Assembly: GCA_045648145.1 (NCBI GenBank) | Contig: JAZRNK010000039.1 | Coordinates: 1 to 5,602 of the forward strand | Origin: UMGS172 sp045648145 | GTDB taxonomy: Bacteria > Bacillota > Clostridia > Oscillospirales > Acutalibacteraceae | Length of the DNA: 5,602 nucleotides | Reading direction: 5' to 3' | Shown: positions 1-5,366 of the stretch, piece after piece | How the letters are laid out: the number at the start of each line of letters is the position of its first letter | Position numbering within the stretch: position 1 is the stretch's first letter | Program-made: the position numbers and the translations under genes | The notes under the pieces: generated by a model | What the model saw: only the letters and a program-made list of their open reading frames with translations | Told to the model about the DNA's origin: nothing | Databases searched by the model: none

Positions 1-49
1 ATGAATTAAAGAAATACATAGATTACTACAACAACGAAAGAATTTCCTT

Positions 50-91
50 AAAACTAAAAGGAATGAGCCCAGTACAATACCGAACTCATTC
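50..91 (-). terminator. Rho-independent terminator after rex
   Basis: Read on the minus strand, bases 91-78 and 74-61 form a continuous 14-bp RNA stem closed by a 3-nt loop (77-75). The outer seven pairs are GAATGAG with CTCATTC. The inner seven include three G-U wobbles. The stem is followed by CUUUUAGUUUU (60-50), an interrupted U tract. The wobbles would become A-C mismatches in a plus-strand transcript, so the structure suits minus-strand transcription. It lies about 77 nt past the rex stop codon and is the natural end of the aconitase-dehydrogenase-rex transcript. The U tract is broken by AG, so efficiency is uncertain. Confidence 0.7.
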
Positions 92-168
92 ACTTACAAT
101 TTAATATTTAATTTTGTCTAAACTTTGGGGTTCACTTCAAAACTCTTTCGGTGCTTTTTATTATTACT

Positions 169-804
169 TTAAACAATATTGTTTATGTTGTAGCAAAGCG
201 TCATAAGGCTGTCGCTCAAATGAACGTTTTCTACAATAATATTAGGGAATTCAATCGACAAATCGTAATGGCTGAAATTCCATACGCCCTTAATGCCAAG
301 CTTGACAAGCGCCTCAACAACATCGTGCGCCTCTTTTTTAGGTATACACAAAATAGCAATGTCGGGTCTGTTTTCACGGCAGAACTCGTCTAATCGGTCC
401 ATGCTGTGTACCGGCATATTTTGAATAGTCTGACCGACAATGGACTGCTTTTTATCAAAAATACCGATAAGACTAAAGCCGTTGGTGGTCATATCAAAGT
501 GCATGGTTAAGGCTCTGCCCATATGTCCTGCACCAATAAGAATAGCGCGTTTTGGAACGTTAAGGCCTAATATCTTACTTATTTCATTTTGTAAAAGCTC
601 GATATTGTAACCGTAGCCTTGCTGCCCAAACTCGCCAAAACAGTTTAAGTCCTGTCTTATCTGACTTGCGGTAAGCCCCATACGCTCGGACAATTCTTTA
701 GAGGAAATTCTGTGTAAGCCTTTAGATTTTAAGTCGCCTAAAAAACGGTAGTATCGAGGTAATCTTTTGATTACAGAACTGGAAACATTTCCTGTTTTAC
801 TCAT
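169..804 (-). CDS. rex: Redox-sensing transcriptional repressor Rex
   Basis: Rex is a cytoplasmic homodimeric repressor that binds DNA when NAD+ is high and lets go when NADH rises, matching fermentation and redox genes to the NADH/NAD+ ratio. The protein has 211 residues, normal for the family. Residues about 1-80 are the winged-helix domain, with the family signatures LPRYYRFL (15-22) and SSKELSERMGLTASQIRQDL (34-53) followed by the FGEFGQQGYGY stretch. Residues about 85-190 are a Rossmann fold with a GAGHMG dinucleotide loop (91-96) and Asp117 at the end of the next strand, where NAD ribose is normally held. The C-terminal helix (about 195-208, VHLSDSLMTLCYNI) is the domain-swapped dimer helix. 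The ATG at 804 has AGGAG (819-815) 10 nt upstream. It is the third gene of the operon, 20 nt after the dehydrogenase, and a Rex-like site overlaps the operon promoter, so autoregulation is likely (inference). Confidence 0.97.
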   Translation of the reverse strand: MSKTGNVSSSVIKRLPRYYRFLGDLKSKGLHRISSKELSERMGLTASQIRQDLNCFGEFGQQGYGYNIELLQNEISKILGLNVPKRAILIGAGHMGRALTMHFDMTTNGFSLIGIFDKKQSIVGQTIQNMPVHSMDRLDEFCRENRPDIAILCIPKKEAHDVVEALVKLGIKGVWNFSHYDLSIEFPNIIVENVHLSDSLMTLCYNINNIV

Positions 805-824
805 TTTTTTAATGCTCCTATTAA

Positions 825-1994
825 TTATTTTGAAAGCTTTTTAACGGTTTCCATAACGTAATCGCCGAATTCGGTACAGGTACAACCTGTATCTCTGCCG
901 GTGATTGTGAGTTTCTTTTCGCTATACATACAAATGTCAAGTGCTTTTTCAAGCAAATCGGCTTCGGTCTGTTTGCCGATGTGTGACAAAAGCATTACTG
1001 CAGCGCGAAGCATAGAGCAGGGATCTGCAAACTTATCTCTGCCTTCAAGCACCATTCTGGGAGCTGAACCGTGAATAGCCTCAAACATAGCGTAGCGTTT
1101 ACCGATGTTAGCGCTACCTGCAGTGCCTACACCGCCTTGGAATTCTGCTGCTTCGTCGGTAATGATATCACCGTAGAGGTTGGGGAGTACGAATACTTTA
1201 AAATCTCTGCGACGCTTTTCGTCGATAAGCTTGGCGGTCGTGATATCTATGTACCAGTCGTCAGTAATAATTTCGGGGTATTCTTCGCCAACCTTTTGGC
1301 AAATTTTAAGGAACTTACCGTCGGTTGTCTTTATAACGTTGGCTTTTGTTATGATAGAAACACGCTCTTTTTTATTTTTTCTTGCGTAGTCGTAAGCAAG
1401 TCGCGCAATTCTCTCACAACCCTCGCTTGTTGCGACAACAAAGTCAACAGCAAGGTCGTCAGAAACGTTTAAACCGTCTGAGCCGACAGCGTAGCCGCCC
1501 TCGGTATTCTCACGGAAGAAGGTCCAATCAATTCCTTGCTCGGGAACACGGACAGGACGAAGATTAGCAAAAAGGTCTAATTCTTTTCTCATAGCAACGT
1601 TGGCGCTTTCAATATTAGGCCACGGGTCGCCAGCTCGGGGAGTGGTTGTGGGGCCTTTAAGAATAACGTGACACTTTTTAAGCTCTGCCAATACGTCGTC
1701 AGGTATTGCCTTGCCTTGTGCGGCACGGTTTTCTATTGTAAGGCCATCAATTTCCTTGAAAACGATTTTGCCGTTTGCGACATCGTCGTTGAGCAGGAAA
1801 CGGAGAACTCTTTCGGCTTCGTGTGTTATAACGGGACCGATACCGTCACCACCGCAAACACCGATAATAAGCTCATTTAAATTATTGTAGTCTACAAAAT
1901 TCTTTTCGGCTTTAATCCTTTCGGCTCTTTCCTGCTGTGCAATTAACAGCTTTTCAAAGGCTGCCACCGATTCTTTGATTTTTGCGTTAGTCAT
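825..1994 (-). CDS. icd: Isocitrate/isopropylmalate-family dehydrogenase, probably isocitrate dehydrogenase
   Basis: This is a cytoplasmic beta-decarboxylating dehydrogenase, most likely converting isocitrate to 2-oxoglutarate plus CO2. The protein is 389 residues from the ATG at 1994. An in-frame TTG at 2003 is less likely because GAAAGG (2010-2005) sits 1 nt from it but 10 nt from the ATG. Residues 1-40 are a charged, probably helical extension before the GGDGIGP strand (48-54). Residues that bind isocitrate in the E. coli enzyme have counterparts: Ser130, Asn132, Arg136, Arg146, Arg161 (FREN), Tyr168, Lys217, Asp250, Asp276 and Asp280. The Ser-x-Asn pattern favours isocitrate over isopropylmalate. 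The cofactor loop reads HGSAPRM (308-314), with Arg-Met where NAD enzymes usually have Asp-Ile and E. coli's NADP enzyme Lys-Tyr, so cofactor preference is open. The aconitase just upstream supports the assignment. Homoisocitrate or isopropylmalate activity is less likely but not excluded. Confidence 0.85.
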   Translation of the reverse strand: MTNAKIKESVAAFEKLLIAQQERAERIKAEKNFVDYNNLNELIIGVCGGDGIGPVITHEAERVLRFLLNDDVANGKIVFKEIDGLTIENRAAQGKAIPDDVLAELKKCHVILKGPTTTPRAGDPWPNIESANVAMRKELDLFANLRPVRVPEQGIDWTFFRENTEGGYAVGSDGLNVSDDLAVDFVVATSEGCERIARLAYDYARKNKKERVSIITKANVIKTTDGKFLKICQKVGEEYPEIITDDWYIDITTAKLIDEKRRRDFKVFVLPNLYGDIITDEAAEFQGGVGTAGSANIGKRYAMFEAIHGSAPRMVLEGRDKFADPCSMLRAAVMLLSHIGKQTEADLLEKALDICMYSEKKLTITGRDTGCTCTEFGDYVMETVKKLSK

Positions 1995-2004
1995 AATATT
2001 CAAA

Positions 2005-2010
2005 CCTTTC
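2005..2010 (-). promoter_or_regulatory. Ribosome binding site deciding the dehydrogenase start
   Basis: On the minus strand this reads GAAAGG. It is 10 nt from the ATG at 1994 but only 1 nt from the in-frame TTG at 2003, so the ATG is preferred and the protein is 389 rather than 392 residues. Confidence 0.7.
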
Positions 2011-2019
2011 TGTTAAATT

Positions 2020-3954
2020 TTAAGAGTTTTCTTTTGTATATCTTAATAATCCGCCTGCGAGAATAATATCTCTCGAACGGCCGGAAAGCATAGGAATAAC
2101 CTCATATTCTTTACCGGTTGTCTTGTTTACAAGTGTTACCTTGTCGCAGTTTTCAATGCTTGCTCTTATGTTGGGCAATTCTAAAACATCAAATTGGGAA
2201 ATCTCGTCGTAAGCAGTGGCATTCTTAAAGGTAAGCGGTAAAATACCTGCATTTATAAGGTTTGCCGCATGAATTCTTGCAAAAGATTTGGCAACAACAG
2301 CCTTGATACCAAGATAAAGCGGAACGAGTGCGGCGTGCTCACGTGAGGAGCCTTGGCCGTAGTTTTCTCCGCCGATAATAATTCCTTTACCTTCTTTTTG
2401 GCAATTTTCTGGGAACTGCTCATCACATCTTGTGAAGCAGAAGTTGGAAAGATAAGGGATGTTTGAACGGTAGGGAAGAATTTTTGCGCCTGCAGGCATA
2501 ATGTGGTCGGTTGTAATGTTATCGCCAACCTTGAGCACTGCCTTGGCTTCAATGCTATCCCACAATGGCTCGGTTTTGGGGAATGGCTTAATATTGGGAC
2601 CGCGAAGTATTTCAACTTTGGCTGCCTCTTCTATAGTTGCAGGGGCATCTACCATATTATCGTTAATCAAGAATTTGTCAGGAAGCTTAATTGAAGAAAT
2701 GTCGGCATCAAGTGTTCTTGGGTCGGTAAGATAGCCCGTAAGAGCTGCAGCTGCAGCAGTTTCGGGACTTACGAGATAAACGCCTGCGTCAGCAGTACCG
2801 GAACGGCCTTCAAAGTTACGGTTAAAGGTTCTTAAAGAAACGCCTTTAGAGTTGGGTGACTGCCCCATACCGATACAAGGACCACAGGCACATTCCAAAA
2901 TTCTGGCACCGGCAGCTATAAGCTTGGATAATGCGCCACACTCGGCAAGCATATTGAAAACCTGCTTTGAACCGGGGGCAATGCCAACCGAAACGCTTGG
3001 GTCAACAGTCTTACCGTCTAAAATAGCGGCTACTTTAAGCATATCGTAAAGAGAAGAATTGGTACAGCTACCGATAAGTACCTGATCAACCTTCATATTG
3101 CCGATTTCGGTGATTTTTTTAACGTTATCGGGCATATGAGGCAACGCCGCCATAGGCTCGAGTGAGGAAAGATCAATATTAATTTCTTTGTCGTAGACAG
3201 CATCACTGTCGCTCTCAAGCGGAATAAAGTCTTGTTCTCTTGACTGCGCCTTTAAAAACTCACGGGTGATTTCGTCAGAAGGGAATATAGAGGTGGTAGC
3301 GCCAAGCTCAGCACCCATATTGGTAATTGTAGCTCTTTCGGGAACGGAAAGTGTTTTAACACCGTCTCCTGCATATTCAACTATGTAACCTACGCCACCC
3401 TTAACTGATAAGATTCTCAACACCTCAAGAATAATGTCCTTTGCGCTGACAAAGGGTGAAAGCTTACCTGTAAGGTTAACTCTAATCATCTTAGGCATAG
3501 GTATGTAATAAGCACCGCCGCCCATTGCAACGGCAACGTCCATACCGCCGGCACCGATAGCCAACATACCGATACCGCCTCCGGTAGGAGTGTGCGAGTC
3601 AGAACCAATAAGAGTTTTGCCGGGCTTGCCAAAACGCTCTAAATGAACCTGATGGCAAATGCCGTTACCTGGTCTTGAATAATATATACCGTGTTTTTTA
3701 GCAATAGACTGTATAAAACGGTGGTCGTCTGCATTTTCAAAGCCGGTCTGAAGTGTGTTATGGTCAATATAAGCAACCGAACGTTCGGTTTTTACACGGT
3801 CAACACCCATAGCTTCAAATTCAAGATAAGCCATTGTACCTGTGGCATCTTGAGTTAACGTCTGGTCAATTTTTAAACCAATATCATTGCCGGGAATCAT
3901 TTCGCCGTCAACAAGATGGGTTTTAATTATCTTTTGTGCAATAGTAAGTCCCAT
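2020..3954 (-). CDS. acn: Aconitate hydratase (aconitase), single-chain Aquifex type
   Basis: Aconitase isomerises citrate to isocitrate through cis-aconitate, using a [4Fe-4S] cluster in the cytoplasm. The 644-residue length fits the compact bacterial type rather than the roughly 900-residue AcnA or AcnB. The cluster ligands are Cys297 in IGSCTNS (294-300) and Cys357 and Cys360 in CGPC. The catalytic Asp-Ser-His is at 119-121 (GSDSHTPTGGG). The C-terminal swivelling domain (about 460-644) carries TTDHI (481-485), YGQGSSREHAAL (532-543; Ser536 and Arg538 match the catalytic Ser642 and Arg644 of mitochondrial aconitase) and SFARIHAANLINAG (557-570). No key residue is missing. The ATG at 3954 has GGAG (3968-3965) 10 nt upstream. 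It is the first gene of the operon, 25 nt before the dehydrogenase, and has its own promoter with an overlapping Rex-like site. The related LeuC-type isopropylmalate isomerases lack a fused swivel domain; homoaconitase is a remote alternative. Confidence 0.95.
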   Translation of the reverse strand: MGLTIAQKIIKTHLVDGEMIPGNDIGLKIDQTLTQDATGTMAYLEFEAMGVDRVKTERSVAYIDHNTLQTGFENADDHRFIQSIAKKHGIYYSRPGNGICHQVHLERFGKPGKTLIGSDSHTPTGGGIGMLAIGAGGMDVAVAMGGGAYYIPMPKMIRVNLTGKLSPFVSAKDIILEVLRILSVKGGVGYIVEYAGDGVKTLSVPERATITNMGAELGATTSIFPSDEITREFLKAQSREQDFIPLESDSDAVYDKEINIDLSSLEPMAALPHMPDNVKKITEIGNMKVDQVLIGSCTNSSLYDMLKVAAILDGKTVDPSVSVGIAPGSKQVFNMLAECGALSKLIAAGARILECACGPCIGMGQSPNSKGVSLRTFNRNFEGRSGTADAGVYLVSPETAAAAALTGYLTDPRTLDADISSIKLPDKFLINDNMVDAPATIEEAAKVEILRGPNIKPFPKTEPLWDSIEAKAVLKVGDNITTDHIMPAGAKILPYRSNIPYLSNFCFTRCDEQFPENCQKEGKGIIIGGENYGQGSSREHAALVPLYLGIKAVVAKSFARIHAANLINAGILPLTFKNATAYDEISQFDVLELPNIRASIENCDKVTLVNKTTGKEYEVIPMLSGRSRDIILAGGLLRYTKENS

Positions 3955-3987
3955 TAGTTTTCATCTCCAAGAAAAATAATATAGTTT

Positions 3988-4016
3988 ATTATCCTATAAA
4001 ACGCAAAAATTGTCAA
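3988..4016 (-). promoter_or_regulatory. Promoter of the aconitase-dehydrogenase-rex operon
   Basis: The minus strand has a perfect -35 box TTGACA (4016-4011), a 17-nt spacer and a -10 box GATAAT (3993-3988), five of six matching TATAAT. Transcription should start near 3981, leaving a leader of under 30 nt that contains the GGAG ribosome binding site. It is the best minus-strand promoter I see in the gap. Confidence 0.8.
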
Positions 4017-4027
4017 TGTTTTAACAC
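4010..4027. promoter_or_regulatory. Candidate Rex operator over the aconitase -35 box
   Basis: The plus strand reads TTGTCAATGTTTTAACAC. Against the clostridial Rex consensus TTGTTAA-N4-TTAACAA it matches 12 of 14 fixed positions, with one mismatch per half and the correct 4-nt spacer. It covers the whole -35 box (4011-4016) of the aconitase promoter, so a bound dimer would block RNA polymerase. The gene for Rex is the last gene of the same operon. The consensus is established knowledge; binding here is inferred. Confidence 0.7.
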
Positions 4028-4041
4028 AATAAAATAAAAAT

Positions 4042-4059
4042 ATTAACAAGTTTGTTAAT
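4042..4059. repeat. 18-bp palindrome of unknown function
   Basis: ATTAACAA-GT-TTGTTAAT has perfect 8-bp arms around a 2-nt centre. The arms contain Rex half-site sequence (TTAACAA, TTGTTAA) but in the reverse order and with the wrong spacing for a normal Rex site. It lies about 26 bp upstream of the aconitase -35 box and about 130 bp upstream of the hrcA -35 box. It may be an operator for another dimeric regulator or an auxiliary Rex site, and it could be chance in AT-rich DNA. Confidence 0.4.
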
Positions 4060-4142
4060 TATATTAATATGTAACAGTGTGCTTGTCACGTTATAAATAA
4101 AACAGGTTAAACAAACGGATGAATATGCTTAACAAATGAATT

Positions 4143-4159
4143 GGTCAAAGAAGGTCAAA
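4143..4159 (+). promoter_or_regulatory. Candidate CtsR binding site
   Basis: GGTCAAA-GAA-GGTCAAA is a tandem heptamer that fits the CtsR consensus RGTCAAANANRGTCAAA at every fixed position. CtsR represses clp and other heat-shock genes in Firmicutes and in some species shares control of dnaK or groE operons with HrcA. The site is 29 bp upstream of the hrcA -35 box, farther than a simple blocking operator, so either an upstream promoter or an indirect mode of action would be needed. I cannot see ctsR in this window. Confidence 0.65.
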
Positions 4160-4188
4160 AAATATTTGAAAAAAGTTTGTAAAAGGTA

Positions 4189-4219
4189 TTGACAAACGCG
4201 TAAAATATGGTAATATAAT
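4189..4219 (+). promoter_or_regulatory. Vegetative (sigma-A-like) promoter of hrcA
   Basis: A perfect -35 box TTGACA lies at 4189-4194. Two overlapping -10 choices follow: TAATAT (4211-4216) after 16 nt, preceded by an extended TG (4208-4209), or TATAAT (4214-4219) after 19 nt. The first has the better spacing. Transcription would start around 4223-4226, right at CIRCE, leaving a leader of about 40 nt. Confidence 0.8.
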
Positions 4220-4224
4220 ATCAG

Positions 4225-4251
4225 TTAGCACTCGCGAGGCGAGAGTGCTAA
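4225..4251 (+). promoter_or_regulatory. CIRCE operator, HrcA binding site
   Basis: TTAGCACTC (4225-4233) and GAGTGCTAA (4243-4251) form a perfect 9-bp inverted repeat with a 9-nt spacer, identical to the CIRCE consensus. It sits at or just after the expected transcription start of hrcA, the classical place for HrcA repression, which GroEL assists and heat shock relieves. It would also form a hairpin in the 5' leader of the mRNA. Confidence 0.98.
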
Positions 4252-4253
4252 AA

Positions 4254-4262
4254 GGGTGGTGA
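4254..4262 (+). promoter_or_regulatory. Ribosome binding site of hrcA
   Basis: GGGTGGTGA matches the anti-Shine-Dalgarno complement well (GGTGA exact) and ends 4 nt before the GTG at 4267. It begins only 2 nt after CIRCE, so the CIRCE hairpin in mRNA sits directly beside it. It decides the GTG start. Confidence 0.75.
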
Positions 4263-4266
4263 AGCG

Positions 4267-5304
4267 GTGAATATAAGTGACAGAAAAAGAATTATTCTTG
4301 CGGCTCTTATAAAAAATTACATCAAAATGGGTGAGCCGGTTGGCTCTAAAGCTTTGATTGAGTTGACAGGTTTGTGTCTTTCTTCGGCTACACTTCGTAA
4401 CGAAATGAGCGAGTTGTGTGAGTTGGGCTTTTTAGAGCAGCCTCACACTTCGGCAGGCAGACGACCTACAAGCGCAGGTTACAGTTTTTATTTTGACGAG
4501 CTTATGGATCGCCGTGACGTACCGTCGGATTTAAAGATTATAATTGATAAAATGTTGTTCGATGCTGCAAAAGACCCTGAAAATTTGGCATCTATTGCGG
4601 GGCAGCTGTTGTCGAATATGACGGGTTTTCCTACCGTTATGGCAACTGTCACCAAAGAGCAAACCTTTATTAAGCAAATTAAGGTTTTGCCGATGGGCAG
4701 CAGAACGGTGTTATTGTTGTTGATTACGTCAAACGGATTGACAAGGAGTCGTATTTGCCGTAGCGCGTTTGATATATCACCCAATGCGCTTCATATTTTT
4801 GAAAGACTTATAGCCACCGAAATAGTTGGTGTCAGATTTTCTGAATTTACACCTGCTTTTTTACAATTATTAGTATCCCGTAGCGGTGACGTTTCTTTAG
4901 TTATAACCCCGCTTTTGTCAAGTGTTTTTGAAATGGTTGAGGATATGCAGTCCAAAAGCGTTAGCGTTAAGGGCGAATCCAACCTTATGAAATGCTATTC
5001 AAACGAATATGATGCCAGAGCTGTATTGGAGCTGTTGACCAAGCAAGAGGTTTTACATTCAATCCTCGCTAACACAAACAGCAGTATCGAGATAATCTTT
5101 GGCGACAAAACGGGTATAGAACAGTTGAGGCCGTCTAATATTATTGTTGCAAAATATTCTTTGGGTGATGAGGATATTGGCAGAATAGGTGTTATAGGTC
5201 CTACACGAATGGCTTATGAGCAGTTAATACCGAGCGTTAAATATTTTGCCGACCGCTTGGGTGTTGTTATGACACAGGCCATGTACGATCTTGAACAACG
5301 GTAA
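4267..5304 (+). CDS. hrcA: Heat-inducible transcription repressor HrcA
   Basis: HrcA represses class I heat-shock genes (its own operon, and usually groESL) by binding CIRCE, and needs GroEL to fold into its active form. The protein has 345 residues, typical of the family. Residues about 1-75 are the winged-helix domain, with the signature SSATLRNEMSELCELGFLEQ (39-58) followed by PHTSAGRRPTSAGY. The middle (about 80-220) fits the GAF-like and inserted dimerising regions. The C-terminal part has IIFGDKTG (276-283) and the conserved end IGRIGVIGPTRMAYEQLIPSVKYF (304-327), the second part of the GAF-like fold. The start is GTG, chosen by the ribosome binding site at 4254-4262 and by the N-terminal match to the family. 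It is the first gene of the heat-shock operon, 62 nt before the likely grpE start and divergent from aconitase. A perfect CIRCE in its leader shows autoregulation. Confidence 0.98.
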   Translation: MNISDRKRIILAALIKNYIKMGEPVGSKALIELTGLCLSSATLRNEMSELCELGFLEQPHTSAGRRPTSAGYSFYFDELMDRRDVPSDLKIIIDKMLFDAAKDPENLASIAGQLLSNMTGFPTVMATVTKEQTFIKQIKVLPMGSRTVLLLLITSNGLTRSRICRSAFDISPNALHIFERLIATEIVGVRFSEFTPAFLQLLVSRSGDVSLVITPLLSSVFEMVEDMQSKSVSVKGESNLMKCYSNEYDARAVLELLTKQEVLHSILANTNSSIEIIFGDKTGIEQLRPSNIIVAKYSLGDEDIGRIGVIGPTRMAYEQLIPSVKYFADRLGVVMTQAMYDLEQR

Positions 5305-5311
5305 AACGTCT

Positions 5312-5341
5312 TTTACATAATTGTATAAAGGCACGTATATA
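5312..5341 (+). promoter_or_regulatory. Possible weak secondary promoter before grpE
   Basis: In the 62-nt gap between hrcA and grpE, TTTACA (5312-5317) and TATATA (5336-5341) are separated by 18 nt. The same bases can also form a small imperfect hairpin (CTTTTACA with TGTATAAAG, one bulge, 4-nt loop, 5310-5330). No U tract follows, so it is not a terminator. Either reading may be chance in AT-rich DNA. Confidence 0.25.
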
Positions 5342-5350
5342 TTATTAATC

Positions 5351-5357
5351 GAAAGGA
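5351..5357 (+). promoter_or_regulatory. Ribosome binding site deciding the grpE start
   Basis: GAAAGGA abuts the ATG at 5358 with no spacing, too close to serve it, but lies 9 nt before the in-frame TTG at 5367. This favours the TTG start. Confidence 0.7.
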
Positions 5358-5366
5358 ATGATTACT

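Larger units (their letters stand above)
3955..4266. other. Divergent regulatory region between the aconitase operon and hrcA
   Basis: This 312-nt AT-rich stretch holds no gene that I can support. Going right from the aconitase start it contains the aconitase ribosome binding site (3968-3965), the -10 and -35 boxes, the Rex-like operator, an 18-bp palindrome (4042-4059), a section without clear signals (4060-4140), the CtsR-type repeat, the hrcA promoter, CIRCE and the hrcA ribosome binding site. Each is listed separately. Confidence 0.9.

Noticed and set aside
151..393. 80-residue plus-strand open frame over the 3' end of rex
   Set aside because: It lies almost wholly antisense to the conserved Rex C-terminal domain and has no convincing ribosome binding site.
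1071..1472. 133-residue plus-strand open frame inside the dehydrogenase gene
   Set aside because: It is antisense to a clearly conserved enzyme, has no ribosome binding site or recognisable domain, and is explained by the codon pattern of the opposite strand.
2253..2615. 120-residue minus-strand open frame inside aconitase in another frame
   Set aside because: It overlaps the conserved swivel domain of aconitase, and its composition looks like an out-of-frame reading.
4072..4093. Imperfect hairpin TAACAGTG / CACGTTA in the intergenic region
   Set aside because: Short stem with a bulge, no U tract and no nearby gene end; not enough to call an RNA element or terminator.
4083..4100. Second possible Rex site, TTGTCAC-N4-TAAATAA
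   Set aside because: Only 10 of 14 consensus positions match, which is expected by chance in such AT-rich DNA, and it is not placed on a promoter.
3955..4266. A riboswitch or small RNA in the divergent region
   Set aside because: The predicted leaders on both sides are only about 28 and 42 nt and are filled by ribosome binding sites and CIRCE, leaving no space for a structured sensor.
4488..4784. 98-residue minus-strand open frame inside hrcA
   Set aside because: Antisense to a conserved gene, without start signals or known motifs.
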